Below are positions 33,506-41,324 of a stretch of DNA of 64,000 bases, piece after piece. The stretch comes from Nibrella saemangeumensis. GTDB lineage: Bacteria; Bacteroidota; Bacteroidia; Cytophagales; Spirosomataceae. Where the stretch lies: positions 33,024 to 97,023 of the forward strand of contig NZ_BAABHD010000075.1 in the NCBI RefSeq assembly GCF_039541915.1, given 5' to 3'. The notes under the pieces are model-generated. The model had not been told where the DNA came from, did no database searches, and saw nothing but the letters and a program-made list of their open reading frames with translations. How positions within the stretch are numbered: the first letter of the stretch is position 1; the number at the start of each line of letters is the position of its first letter. Both the position numbers and the translations under genes were made by a program.

Positions 33506-34801
33506 CTAGTTAGTAGAGTTTTGTTTCCCGCCGACGACCACTTCAATCAGGTTTTCGGCTAGTAAGTAACGGTTAACGGTCTCCTGAATATTGGTTGGGG
33601 TGACTGCCCGAAGGTTGGCAATGTGGTGGTTAAGGAAGTCGGCAGGCAGGTTGTCGTACAGAACTATTTTGAAGCGATCGGCAATTTCGAAGGGTGTATT
33701 CAGAGACCCCACAAACTCGCCGGCCATGTAGTTTTTCACCGTTTCCAGCTCATCGGCGGGTACGGGTTCAGTGGCCAGCATCCGAATCTCTTTCCAGATC
33801 TCGTCCAGCGTAAGCTGGGTGAACTCTTTCTTCACATCTGTACCGATCAGAAAGTACCCTTCATGGCGGAAAGCCGCAACACTTGACCAGATTCCGTAGG
33901 TAAGGCCTTTTTCTTCCCGGATGTTTTTCATCAGTCGCGATCCAAAATAGCCGCCCAGTACCTCATTGGTTACCAGCATATTGTAGTAATCCGGATGCTG
34001 CCGGGTAAACAGCTTCCGGCCCAGCCGGATCGAGGACTGAACACTGGCCGGTTTATCGAGAAACGTAGACTGGTTAAGACTATCCCCGGCAGAAACCAGT
34101 ACGGCCGGTGTACCTGCCGGCTCAATTGGGAGTTGGCCTAAAATCTCATTGACCAGGGATATTTCCGGAATACCGGCCTGCCCGGCGAGCAGAATACGGA
34201 ATGGCCGGTGCCGGATGGTTCTTTTATAAAAATAAATAACAGGCTCTATTGCCAGACCTTCGATGTCGGTAAGCTCCTGGCTGCGGCCATAGGGGTGTGT
34301 GCTGCCGAATACCTGCTCCCGAAAGAGAACACCGGCCAGATAACTGTTCTTCTCCAGATTTACCCGCAGGTTCTGCACCGTAATATTCCGCAAATCATTA
34401 AACTCCTTCTCAGGAAAGGTCGGTTCGGTCAGCATCTCCCGGACCATAGGCAGAATAGCCGGCAGATGTTTGGTTAAACAATATACCACCAGACTAGCCC
34501 GGTCGTGGCCACTGTTCAGCTCCAGAAATGCGCCGTAGCGGTCAAAATACTCGCTGATGTCGGCGGAGGAGCGACTGGCGGTTCCTTCGGCCAACATCTT
34601 CAGTGCAAAAAAGGAGGTGTTAGGCTGCGTTTCATACCACGACCCCGCTTCGAAGTTACACTCCAGCCGTAGCACGGGCTGCTGATCAACGGAGATCACG
34701 TAGAGGGGCTGCCCATTGTCTAAGGTATGCGTCTCTACCGCCGGAAGTCGTATATCGTGAATGGCCTGGTAGGCCGGTGCCTGCGTTCTGTCTACTATCA
34801 T
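33506..34801 (-). CDS. M16 (insulinase-like) family protein lacking the zinc motif
   Basis: A 431-residue protein with the two-domain M16 fold. At the place where active members have HxxEH near residue 60, the sequence reads NTSFFALKMLAEGT, so neither the zinc His nor the catalytic Glu is present. The C-terminal domain retains REEKGLTYGIWSSVAAFR, the conserved substrate-binding R/Y region. In heterodimeric M16 enzymes one subunit is such a pseudo-peptidase and its partner is active. No active partner is next to it in this window. It is probably a non-catalytic subunit or scaffold. It is read in the same direction as the porU/porV operon, but a strong terminator separates them. Confidence 0.83.
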   Translation of the reverse strand: MIVDRTQAPAYQAIHDIRLPAVETHTLDNGQPLYVISVDQQPVLRLECNFEAGSWYETQPNTSFFALKMLAEGTASRSSADISEYFDRYGAFLELNSGHDRASLVVYCLTKHLPAILPMVREMLTEPTFPEKEFNDLRNITVQNLRVNLEKNSYLAGVLFREQVFGSTHPYGRSQELTDIEGLAIEPVIYFYKRTIRHRPFRILLAGQAGIPEISLVNEILGQLPIEPAGTPAVLVSAGDSLNQSTFLDKPASVQSSIRLGRKLFTRQHPDYYNMLVTNEVLGGYFGSRLMKNIREEKGLTYGIWSSVAAFRHEGYFLIGTDVKKEFTQLTLDEIWKEIRMLATEPVPADELETVKNYMAGEFVGSLNTPFEIADRFKIVLYDNLPADFLNHHIANLRAVTPTNIQETVNRYLLAENLIEVVVGGKQNSTN

Positions 34802-34819
34802 GGATCTAAAGTTGCGCTA

Positions 34820-34856
34820 AAAAACAAAATGGCATCTCGTAGGAAATGCCATTTTG
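34820..34856 (-). terminator. Rho-independent terminator of the sprT-porU-porV operon
   Basis: On the minus strand CAAAATGGCAT (34856-34846) pairs with ATGCCATTTTG (34835-34825), 11 bp, loop 10 nt, followed by TTTTTT-rich sequence at 34824-34819. It begins 21 bp past porV and ends about 20 bp before the M16 start codon. Confidence 0.82.
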
Positions 34857-34876
34857 ATAAAAAAACTCAGTAAAAT

Positions 34877-36082
34877 TTATTCGTCGGAATCTTCATCTAC
34901 CCGACCAACTCCCTGGTTGAAGTTAATCAACAGCGTAAGCCGGAAAGTGTTTGCCAGGGGGCTGTTTCCTTTTACCGGCATCAGATACGAAAAATCGATA
35001 CCATAGCGATCCTGAAGCCGTACGCCTAGACCACTGGTCAGGTATTTACGACCACCTTTATCGTTGGCTTCGTTGTAGAATCCGACGCGGGCTGCGAATA
35101 AATCATTGTACCAGTACTCCACGCCTGTTGAGATGGTAACCTCTTTCACTTCTTCGCCGAACCCGTCCGGCGCATCGGCAAACGAACCGAAGATACCACT
35201 CAGGTAAGGCCGGTTTGGATCTTTACCCCGTAAGATGGGAGGGGCCTGTCCGTTAACCGGGGTACCATACACAGGAGGAGTAGGTACCATCAGTTTGTTA
35301 AAGTCGAGGACGAAGTTGAATTTGTTTACCTGATCGGCATAGTAGGTGAATGCACCACCCAGCCGCAGATTGGTCGGTATAAAATAGCGATCCTGGCTAC
35401 CGTAGTTAATTCGGCCGCCCAGGTTAGACAGCATGGCTCCGTATGACCAGCCAATCCCTTTGCCGGAAACCTCGTCCCGTACGTGATCATGGTAGTACGC
35501 GCTAATGTCCACGGCCGCCGTGGCTCCCGGTTTGATGGGTGTTCCACCAACGGTGTAAGATCCCGCCAGGTTGGAGTTGAGGTAGCGGAGGTTAACCCCC
35601 ATGGAGAAATTACGGAACAGCTGCCGGGAGTAGTTGGCGGTTATGGCATATTCCCGGGAGTTAAAGCTTCCGGCAGATAATCCCTGCGCGGTTGTAAACT
35701 GAATGGTTCCCAGGTCAAAGTAAAGCAGCGAAGCCCCGATAACCTGATTTTTACCTATTTTTTTGTATGCAGTCAGATACGTGTAATACATATCGCCAAT
35801 CAGATCGCGCAGCCAGGGCGTGTAGGAAACGGCTGCACCGGCGTTCTCCTGCGCGAAAACCAGCTTGGCCGGATTCCAGAAAATAGCGTTGGCATCGGGA
35901 GACAGGGCTACTCCAGCTTCGCCAAGACCCCCGCTTCGCGCATCGGGCGTGAAGTTGAGAAAAGGGACGGCAGAGTTGACAACCCGTAGCTGCTGTCCAC
36001 TTGGCGTTGTTACCTGTGCTGATACAAAGAGAGGCAGCAAACAACCTGCTCCGATAAAACAACGGGAAAAAATACGCTTCAT
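34877..36082 (-). CDS. porV: Type IX secretion system outer-membrane protein PorV (LptO)
   Basis: A 401-residue FadL-like outer-membrane barrel. PorV shuttles folded type IX cargo from the translocon to the attachment complex, where PorU and PorZ act. A signal peptide is followed by FTPDARSGGLGEAGVALSPD and AIFWNPAKLVF, hallmarks of PorV, and a barrel made of aromatic-rich strands to the C-terminus. It is transcribed with porU upstream (116-bp gap, which also carries a candidate -7 element) and ends at a strong terminator. The gap promoter could allow extra PorV expression. The adjacency of porU and porV is typical of Bacteroidota. Confidence 0.92.
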   Translation of the reverse strand: MKRIFSRCFIGAGCLLPLFVSAQVTTPSGQQLRVVNSAVPFLNFTPDARSGGLGEAGVALSPDANAIFWNPAKLVFAQENAGAAVSYTPWLRDLIGDMYYTYLTAYKKIGKNQVIGASLLYFDLGTIQFTTAQGLSAGSFNSREYAITANYSRQLFRNFSMGVNLRYLNSNLAGSYTVGGTPIKPGATAAVDISAYYHDHVRDEVSGKGIGWSYGAMLSNLGGRINYGSQDRYFIPTNLRLGGAFTYYADQVNKFNFVLDFNKLMVPTPPVYGTPVNGQAPPILRGKDPNRPYLSGIFGSFADAPDGFGEEVKEVTISTGVEYWYNDLFAARVGFYNEANDKGGRKYLTSGLGVRLQDRYGIDFSYLMPVKGNSPLANTFRLTLLINFNQGVGRVDEDSDE

Positions 36083-36141
36083 AGAAGGTTTTTACTTTAA
36101 ATAACAGTGACTTAGGCGCTCGCCTGGCCGTCCTGCGAGGC

Positions 36142-36149
36142 CAAAAATA
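36142..36149 (-). promoter_or_regulatory. -7 promoter element within the porU-porV gap
   Basis: The minus strand reads TATTTTTG, a full match to TAnnTTTG, 60 bp before the porV ATG. No clear -33 TTG. Confidence 0.4.
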
Positions 36150-36198
36150 CAAGGATTCGCCGGATTTGAAAAACTGTATTATTCTTCGGTTTGAATTA

Positions 36199-39100
36199 TC
36201 ATTTCATCATGATTAGCCGGCCGCTCTCTACCGCTTCTGTTTTGTCGGTCGCTGCCTGAAGGGTCAACCGGTATAGATACAGGCCATTGGGTAAGGCTGC
36301 TCCGCTGTTGCCGTGCCCGTCCCAGGCAATTCCCGGAAGAGTCGACGGGCATTGATCACAAGTACCTTGTTGTTCCGTCAGCAATCGGCCAGTTACGTCA
36401 AAAATGGCTAATGACCAGCCAATTGTTTCACCGGGACGGTTATGAGTAGCCTCAATGGTTACCTGCGTACTGAATGGGTTCGGAAACGCACGAACTCCCT
36501 GAAAAGCCAGCTTTGGCTTTTCGGAAACTATAAACGTCAACGCGGCCCCTGCTGAATTATTGCTTATATCAGAGGCTTTTACCTGAACGGTATAGGTACC
36601 CGGCTCCAGGCCCCGGAAGGTATACCGAAGTTCGCCCTGCCGGCCGTTTGGGGCCAGCGCCGTATAGTATTCATTGGCGATCAGGGGCAACTGGTCATTC
36701 AGCGTCAACAGAAGGTTATGGTTTGTACTACGGGCCGTATTGATGCCCCAGTTATCACTTAGCTGCCCGATCAGGAGTACGTCAGGACCGGCCACCGTCA
36801 ACGGCTCCTGGCTCAGTACCTGACTGCCAATGGCCAGCTTAATTACCGGCGGCTGCGTATCTGTACTATCGGGTGCGGTAGTGCCGCCAATGCTGAAGCC
36901 ATTGTAGCTGCCGGTAGCCTCTAACAAACTATCGGCCCGGATGGCGTAAGTATGTACCTTACCCAGGCCATAGGTTTGGTCAAGCGCCTTAGGCAGTCTG
37001 AACCGCACCGTAAACCGGCCCTGCACCACACTAACCTGACCCGTAAACAGCGGGCTGTCGTAGGCCGGATAGCTCATACGGGGGCCGCTGTTACCGCGTG
37101 TGGTCTGGGTAGCGGGTTTGTCGTAAAGCGTCAGCCGTAGCGTACCCGTAAAATCGCTGAGTAGCTGATTGCCGGTCGGGTCACGTATCTCGCCTTTCAG
37201 CTCAACCGGCTGGAGCGCCCGGAGGGTATCCGGGCGGCTTGGTAACAGCACCTGCCCGTTCAGGTGCGTCAGGGTTACGTTAGCCTGCGGGTATGCCAAG
37301 CGCAGAGATGGGTCGCCCAGCAAAGCGAAGTTCCGGTTCAGGCTGCCGCTGAGGCTGTTGTTTTTAGTGGCGCGCATGATGTCGCCCAAGCGTGGCAGCT
37401 CGCCCTGGGTCATGCGGAATACACTCTCGTAAAAAGCCTGGTTAAGCAGGAAGTTGGTATTGGCAAATACGGGTCGGGTGGTTGTCAGCAAACCAATGCT
37501 GCCGGCTGCATTACTCACCAGAGCCAGTTCGGCACCCGAGTTGCGGCTGGGGTCGTCGTACCGCCCAAATTCGCAGGTGGCGGTTACCAGCAGCGGGAGC
37601 CGCTGGTTGCGCCAGGAGAAGATATCCTGCAGGGTCAGTATCTGCTCTTCTGCCCAGCCTGAGATGCCGCCATGCCCGGCATAGTTTATAATCAACCGGC
37701 CTTCCTCCATGCCCCGATTAATTACCTGATTAACGCCGGGCGCTTTCTGGCCGGTAGTCGTCTTCTCCAACGGAAAGGCATCTACAAAGATCCGCTCGGG
37801 CCGGAAAGCCGGGTACTGTGTTTCAACCTGCCGGGACAGCCGGTCAGCGTCAGTCTGGTGCATATTATCGTCGCCGTCGTCGGCCACAAACATCAGGTGG
37901 GTGCGCCAGTCACCGGTTAGTCTTGGATTAGCGCTATAGTTGATCAGTTTATCAACGACCGTTTTGGCTTCGGCTATTGATTTTACCGGTAGTCGGCCAA
38001 TACCGATGTCGAGGAGATGGTCGCCTGCCGGGTTTTCGTCCCATTGGCCATCGGTATCTTTGAGAAATCCGAAATAGTCGTCGGAGGAGTATGTCAGCAC
38101 CGGATTGAGCGATTCACGGCTTTCGTAAACGGGTATGGTATTCGCCTGTTCGGCTGGTGTGAGCATCTTGCTCTTGTTTCGATAGTCGTAGGTAGCATCG
38201 CCGAACAACAGCAGATAGCGAAGCTGGCCAGGTTGCTTCTGATGCAGATACCTGGCCAGGTCCCGTATTGCTGACACGTCGGGCTGACCGGAAGCAAATT
38301 CGTTGTACACCTGCTGCGTAGTGACGACCAGCACCGTTAAGCCATCGTGATTGCGCCTGAACGTCGCCAGCCGCTCAGCTTCGTTTTGCCAGGTGGCCGG
38401 TGTTACAATCAGCAAATCGGGCGTAGCTTCCGCACGAAGGTTCTGGTTTAGGATGGGCCTGACAGAAGCTGGCTCTATTAGCTGGCTTTCCGTAAAAAGA
38501 TAGAATCCATTATCGGTCCGGCTGGTACTTGACCAGGCGGCTTCCTGCCCGGTAAGCGTGTAGGTTTGAGCAACAATCCGGAATGGGTCCGAAATATCCC
38601 AGATGCGGAGGCCACTACCGGCTCCCCTGGCTACATAGCGGCCGGCAGGCCCGCGCACCCAGACCGGCTCCTGGTATTGTCGGATGTCTCGCTGGAATTG
38701 AATTGCCAGAAAGTTCAGGTAACCCTGAGCACCACTCTGATTCGCTTTGTCATAATCCAGCGTCAGTTTCAGCGGGTTGGCGACCGCAGCGGGCGTGTAG
38801 GTAAAGACCTTCCGGCTCTCTATGCCTTTGCGATCGTACCGATAGTCGGTCACGGCGCCAATTTCGTGCGTGCCGATTGGCTGATTCTCTTGTCGTAGCG
38901 TGAATTTTGTAGGAACGGTAGCTTCGGCCATCACCGATGAAGCCACCGTAAGGGGTGTATTGGCAAGGTACCCGCTGAGATCAAAGGTAAACGCCTGGGA
39001 GGGATAGACGCCGAAATAGTCCCCCCACCACTCCCGACCAGACTGGATGCGGTTGGTCAGGTCCTCTTCCCGAAAGATATAATCCGTAAAGGTCGTAATG

Positions 39101-39648
39101 ACCGGTTGGCTGGTAGCGACTCCAGCGGGCCGGTTTTCGATCCGCATACCTGCCTCAGTACCGGCTGTCAGAAAATAAAACGTAGTATCTGAATACGGGT
39201 TTATGAGGTGGGTCAGCCGACGGGCCGTTGAGTCATAGCGAATCGTATGGGGGCTCTGGCCAAAGAAGAGAATGGCATCAGAATGGTCGAAGCGGCCATC
39301 GGCTTCCCCTGTTACCATAATCGCATTTTCTATAAGGTCCTGCGGGCGGGCAGCGGCATTGGGCTGGGGCAATGGGGCGCCCCCGTTGCCGTAGAGCCTG
39401 AACCGGCGTGGGTCAACGTTGGCCAACGTAGGTGCCTGTTTGGTTAATGTGGCGTAATCCAGCCGGTACACGCCCGTTTTGGTAACGCCAATTTTCACCC
39501 AGGTTCCTGTTTTCAGTACTGACGACGCCGGCTGTGCCAGAGCGGGTACCAAACCGGCAGCGACAACCAGAAGAAGTCCATAAAAAAGAGCCCGGTATTG
39601 TACCGCCCGGCGGTTGGGTCCGGGGTACTGTGGTATACGTTTATTCAC
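36199..39648 (-). CDS. porU: Type IX secretion system sortase PorU (C25 gingipain-like)
   Basis: An 1149-residue surface sortase that removes the C-terminal sorting domain of type IX cargo and joins the protein to lipopolysaccharide. A signal segment is followed by a beta-rich N-terminal region and a C25 (gingipain-like) peptidase domain. The catalytic His is in IINYAGHGGISGWAEEQ (about residue 658) and the Cys in VTATCEFGRYDD (about residue 690). Ig-like domains follow. The end carries a sorting-domain-like segment (FPNPFSTQVTIEATHNRPGE, later GLYLYRLTLQ and final GRLIMMK). It overlaps the SprT gene by 8 bp upstream and is followed by porV, so the three form one operon on the minus strand. 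Confidence 0.93.
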   Translation of the reverse strand: MNKRIPQYPGPNRRAVQYRALFYGLLLVVAAGLVPALAQPASSVLKTGTWVKIGVTKTGVYRLDYATLTKQAPTLANVDPRRFRLYGNGGAPLPQPNAAARPQDLIENAIMVTGEADGRFDHSDAILFFGQSPHTIRYDSTARRLTHLINPYSDTTFYFLTAGTEAGMRIENRPAGVATSQPVITTFTDYIFREEDLTNRIQSGREWWGDYFGVYPSQAFTFDLSGYLANTPLTVASSVMAEATVPTKFTLRQENQPIGTHEIGAVTDYRYDRKGIESRKVFTYTPAAVANPLKLTLDYDKANQSGAQGYLNFLAIQFQRDIRQYQEPVWVRGPAGRYVARGAGSGLRIWDISDPFRIVAQTYTLTGQEAAWSSTSRTDNGFYLFTESQLIEPASVRPILNQNLRAEATPDLLIVTPATWQNEAERLATFRRNHDGLTVLVVTTQQVYNEFASGQPDVSAIRDLARYLHQKQPGQLRYLLLFGDATYDYRNKSKMLTPAEQANTIPVYESRESLNPVLTYSSDDYFGFLKDTDGQWDENPAGDHLLDIGIGRLPVKSIAEAKTVVDKLINYSANPRLTGDWRTHLMFVADDGDDNMHQTDADRLSRQVETQYPAFRPERIFVDAFPLEKTTTGQKAPGVNQVINRGMEEGRLIINYAGHGGISGWAEEQILTLQDIFSWRNQRLPLLVTATCEFGRYDDPSRNSGAELALVSNAAGSIGLLTTTRPVFANTNFLLNQAFYESVFRMTQGELPRLGDIMRATKNNSLSGSLNRNFALLGDPSLRLAYPQANVTLTHLNGQVLLPSRPDTLRALQPVELKGEIRDPTGNQLLSDFTGTLRLTLYDKPATQTTRGNSGPRMSYPAYDSPLFTGQVSVVQGRFTVRFRLPKALDQTYGLGKVHTYAIRADSLLEATGSYNGFSIGGTTAPDSTDTQPPVIKLAIGSQVLSQEPLTVAGPDVLLIGQLSDNWGINTARSTNHNLLLTLNDQLPLIANEYYTALAPNGRQGELRYTFRGLEPGTYTVQVKASDISNNSAGAALTFIVSEKPKLAFQGVRAFPNPFSTQVTIEATHNRPGETIGWSLAIFDVTGRLLTEQQGTCDQCPSTLPGIAWDGHGNSGAALPNGLYLYRLTLQAATDKTEAVESGRLIMMK

Positions 39649-40252
39649 ATCGATCTACCCAGGCATGAGCCAGAATGGCGTAAGAAACTCCTGAATCTAC
39701 TTCTTTACAAACGACGCGAGTACGGCGTAACGCACCCCGAACGTAGATTTTTTTTCGAAACACAAACGATTGGCCCTCCGATAAGTCCTTCAAGCTTACC
39801 TGATTACTAACCGGATCTGACTGTAGCTGCGAATCGTATTGGCGAAGCGCCTGGACCAGAGCCGGACTGCCACTGGTGGTAGCGGCCGGCCGCAGCATAT
39901 AAGCCTGGAGCGGATACAGCACAGCCGCCGGAAAAACCTGCTCGGTCAGCAGGGGTTGCATCAGCTTCTGGAAAGCCGTTTGCCAGGCTTTACCGTGGGG
40001 CTGTGGCCGCCGGCGGTACGTTCGGTGGACGACCAGATGGGCCACTTCGTGAATAAAGGTGATCAGAAAGGCATAAGGATTCAGGTCTGCATTGACGGTA
40101 ATCCGAACCTGACCATCCGGAAAGACCCGAAAATCACCAAACTTGGTACGCCGGGGGCGGGTAACCTGGAAATGGAACGGATAGTGCTGAAACAATTCCT
40201 GGCAATAGGAGAGGGCCTCGACCGGAATATAACTCTTCAGAAGATCTTTCAA
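39641..40252 (-). CDS. SprT-like zinc metalloprotease-domain protein
   Basis: A 203-residue protein with an HEVAHLVVH motif at about residue 67-75 (zinc-binding HExxH) in the SprT/SprTN-like fold. Proteins of this group cleave DNA-crosslinked or unfolded proteins in eukaryotes; in bacteria their role is poorly known. A zinc-knuckle-like cysteine set is not seen, and the C-terminal half has only a couple of Cys. The stop overlaps the porU start by 8 bp, so translation of porU may depend on ribosomes finishing this gene. No direct functional link between SprT and the type IX system is established. Confidence 0.8.
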   Translation of the reverse strand: MKDLLKSYIPVEALSYCQELFQHYPFHFQVTRPRRTKFGDFRVFPDGQVRITVNADLNPYAFLITFIHEVAHLVVHRTYRRRPQPHGKAWQTAFQKLMQPLLTEQVFPAAVLYPLQAYMLRPAATTSGSPALVQALRQYDSQLQSDPVSNQVSLKDLSEGQSFVFRKKIYVRGALRRTRVVCKEVDSGVSYAILAHAWVDRCE

Positions 40253-40263
40253 GGCAACAAAAA

Positions 40264-40296
40264 TGAAAAAGCCCTATCAAAGATAGAGCTTTTTCA
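40264..40296 (-). terminator. Hairpin terminator between the small lipoprotein and SprT genes
   Basis: TGAAAAAGC-C-CTATC (40264-40278) pairs with GATAG-A-GCTTTTTCA (40282-40296) with one mismatch, loop aaa. On the minus strand it ends in TTTTTCATTTTTG. It follows the lipoprotein stop by 21 bp. Confidence 0.75.
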
Positions 40297-40316
40297 AAAG
40301 CGGTCGAAGTGATTGA

Positions 40317-40571
40317 TTACTTCGTGGTGCTTTCGGTACCCGTTGTCGCTGTAGTACCGGTGGCCGTTGTTGAGGTAGCTGTTGCTGAAGCAGCCGCAGC
40401 AGTATCCGTAGTGGCAGCGGCAGCGGCTGTATCACTGGTCAATGTGGTTTCAGAAGCGTTTACCGTAGTCGTGGTGGTATCGGTTGAAGCTCCTTCTGTT
40501 CTGGTTTTGCTTTCGCAGGCAGCAAAGGTCAGCATGCTACCCACAAACAGTAAAGCAAATACTTTTTTCAT
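40317..40571 (-). CDS. Small Thr/Ala-rich lipoprotein
   Basis: An 84-residue protein: lipoprotein signal peptide (MKKVFALLFVGSMLTFAAC, modified Cys about residue 19) followed by a low-complexity tail almost entirely Thr, Ala and Ser, with some Asp/Glu and Lys. No domain can be named. It has a near-consensus promoter and a strong terminator on the same strand, both supporting a real, independent gene. Such tails often form flexible spacers or are glycosylated; function is unknown. A long opposite-strand open frame with Val/Ala repeats (40309-40590) is its mirror and not a gene. Confidence 0.7.
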   Translation of the reverse strand: MKKVFALLFVGSMLTFAACESKTRTEGASTDTTTTTVNASETTLTSDTAAAAATTDTAAAASATATSTTATGTTATTGTESTTK

Positions 40572-40600
40572 TTCGTTAGTGGCGTTTTAGATTCCGGATA

Positions 40601-40629
40601 CAAAATTAGCAGCTTTCTAAGCGGTGCAA
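40601..40629 (-). promoter_or_regulatory. Promoter of the small lipoprotein gene
   Basis: On the minus strand TTG (40629-40627), an 18-bp spacer and TAATTTTG (40608-40601) match the consensus, 30 bp before the ATG. Confidence 0.7.
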
Positions 40630-40681
40630 TTAAAGCTGTCTTAAATTTTGATTAAAGCCACATAAGGAGCGGAATAGTGCA

Positions 40682-40704
40682 AAAATAGATTAGAAGTTTT
40701 CTAA
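40682..40704 (-). terminator. Likely terminator of the GtrA gene
   Basis: On the minus strand TTAGAA pairs with TTCTAA (40704-40690) and is followed by TCTATTTTTG. It is 8 bp past the GtrA stop. The stem is short, so confidence is moderate. Confidence 0.5.
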
Positions 40705-40711
40705 TATTAAT

Positions 40712-41206
40712 CTAAAATTGCTTTTCACTTTGTCGGGCTGATTTTGAGCGAATGCGATCGTACATGCCAGTGCTGCGGAAGGTAAGCAACTTATGGCCGA
40801 AATAATTGGCCATAAAGCTAAAGCCCATACCCACTACGTGTGAACTCTTTTCGCGGTAGAACTTCTCAAGGAACGGGAGGAATGGATTGGCCACCCACTC
40901 CAGGGTGTACTTTGACACTAAGACCTGCACGACCAAAGCCACCAACGCAATGATCACGAACTTGACAGCTTCGCGCCCAGTATTCCCCGTTTGCTTGGCC
41001 GAGAAGGCAAAGATCTTTGTGGGCAGAAAACTAACGACGGTTGCCGTCAGATAACCCATAAAAACACTAGCGTCAAAGTCGAAATATTGTCTGTAAAAGA
41101 TCTGGCTTACGAAATTGACCGACGCTCCCAACAGAGCGGTCAGAAAAAAGTTAAAGAAGCCCTTAAGACCTTTGTACTTCACAGGTTGAGTCGCGGTCAC
41201 GTTCAC
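40712..41206 (-). CDS. GtrA-like membrane protein
   Basis: A 164-residue protein with four hydrophobic segments of the GtrA/DPMS3 family, which helps flip or present polyprenyl-phosphate-linked sugars for cell-surface glycosylation. The first helix pair (FFNFFLTALLGASVNF, GYLTATVVSFLPTKIFAF) includes the family's conserved polar positions. The start codon appears to be GTG at 41206, which is unusual; no ATG is seen upstream in frame. It is between the small lipoprotein and the nuo genes and is not clearly linked to either. It could serve the GT39 glycosyltransferase or another undecaprenyl-sugar enzyme, but this is inference. Confidence 0.75.
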   Translation of the reverse strand: MNVTATQPVKYKGLKGFFNFFLTALLGASVNFVSQIFYRQYFDFDASVFMGYLTATVVSFLPTKIFAFSAKQTGNTGREAVKFVIIALVALVVQVLVSKYTLEWVANPFLPFLEKFYREKSSHVVGMGFSFMANYFGHKLLTFRSTGMYDRIRSKSARQSEKQF

Positions 41207-41285
41207 GTCCTAACAATAGGAAAGGTTTCTGTATCGTTTCAATAGCCAACCCGCGAAACTACAAAAAAGCTTCGTTGCCGGACCT

Positions 41286-41301
41286 TATACCTAAAGGTAT
41301 A
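41286..41301. other. 16-bp palindrome downstream of nuoN
   Basis: TATACCT-AA-AGGTATA, 24 bp past the nuoN stop on the minus strand. There is no T run directly after it, so its terminator role is weak; a T-rich stretch lies further on. Confidence 0.35.
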
Positions 41302-41324
41302 TGAGCCAACGGTCAGCGTTTACA

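Noticed and set aside
40309..40590. Plus-strand frame encoding a Val/Ala-rich protein
   Set aside because: It is the reverse of the Thr/Ala-rich lipoprotein; the minus strand has the promoter, lipobox and terminator.
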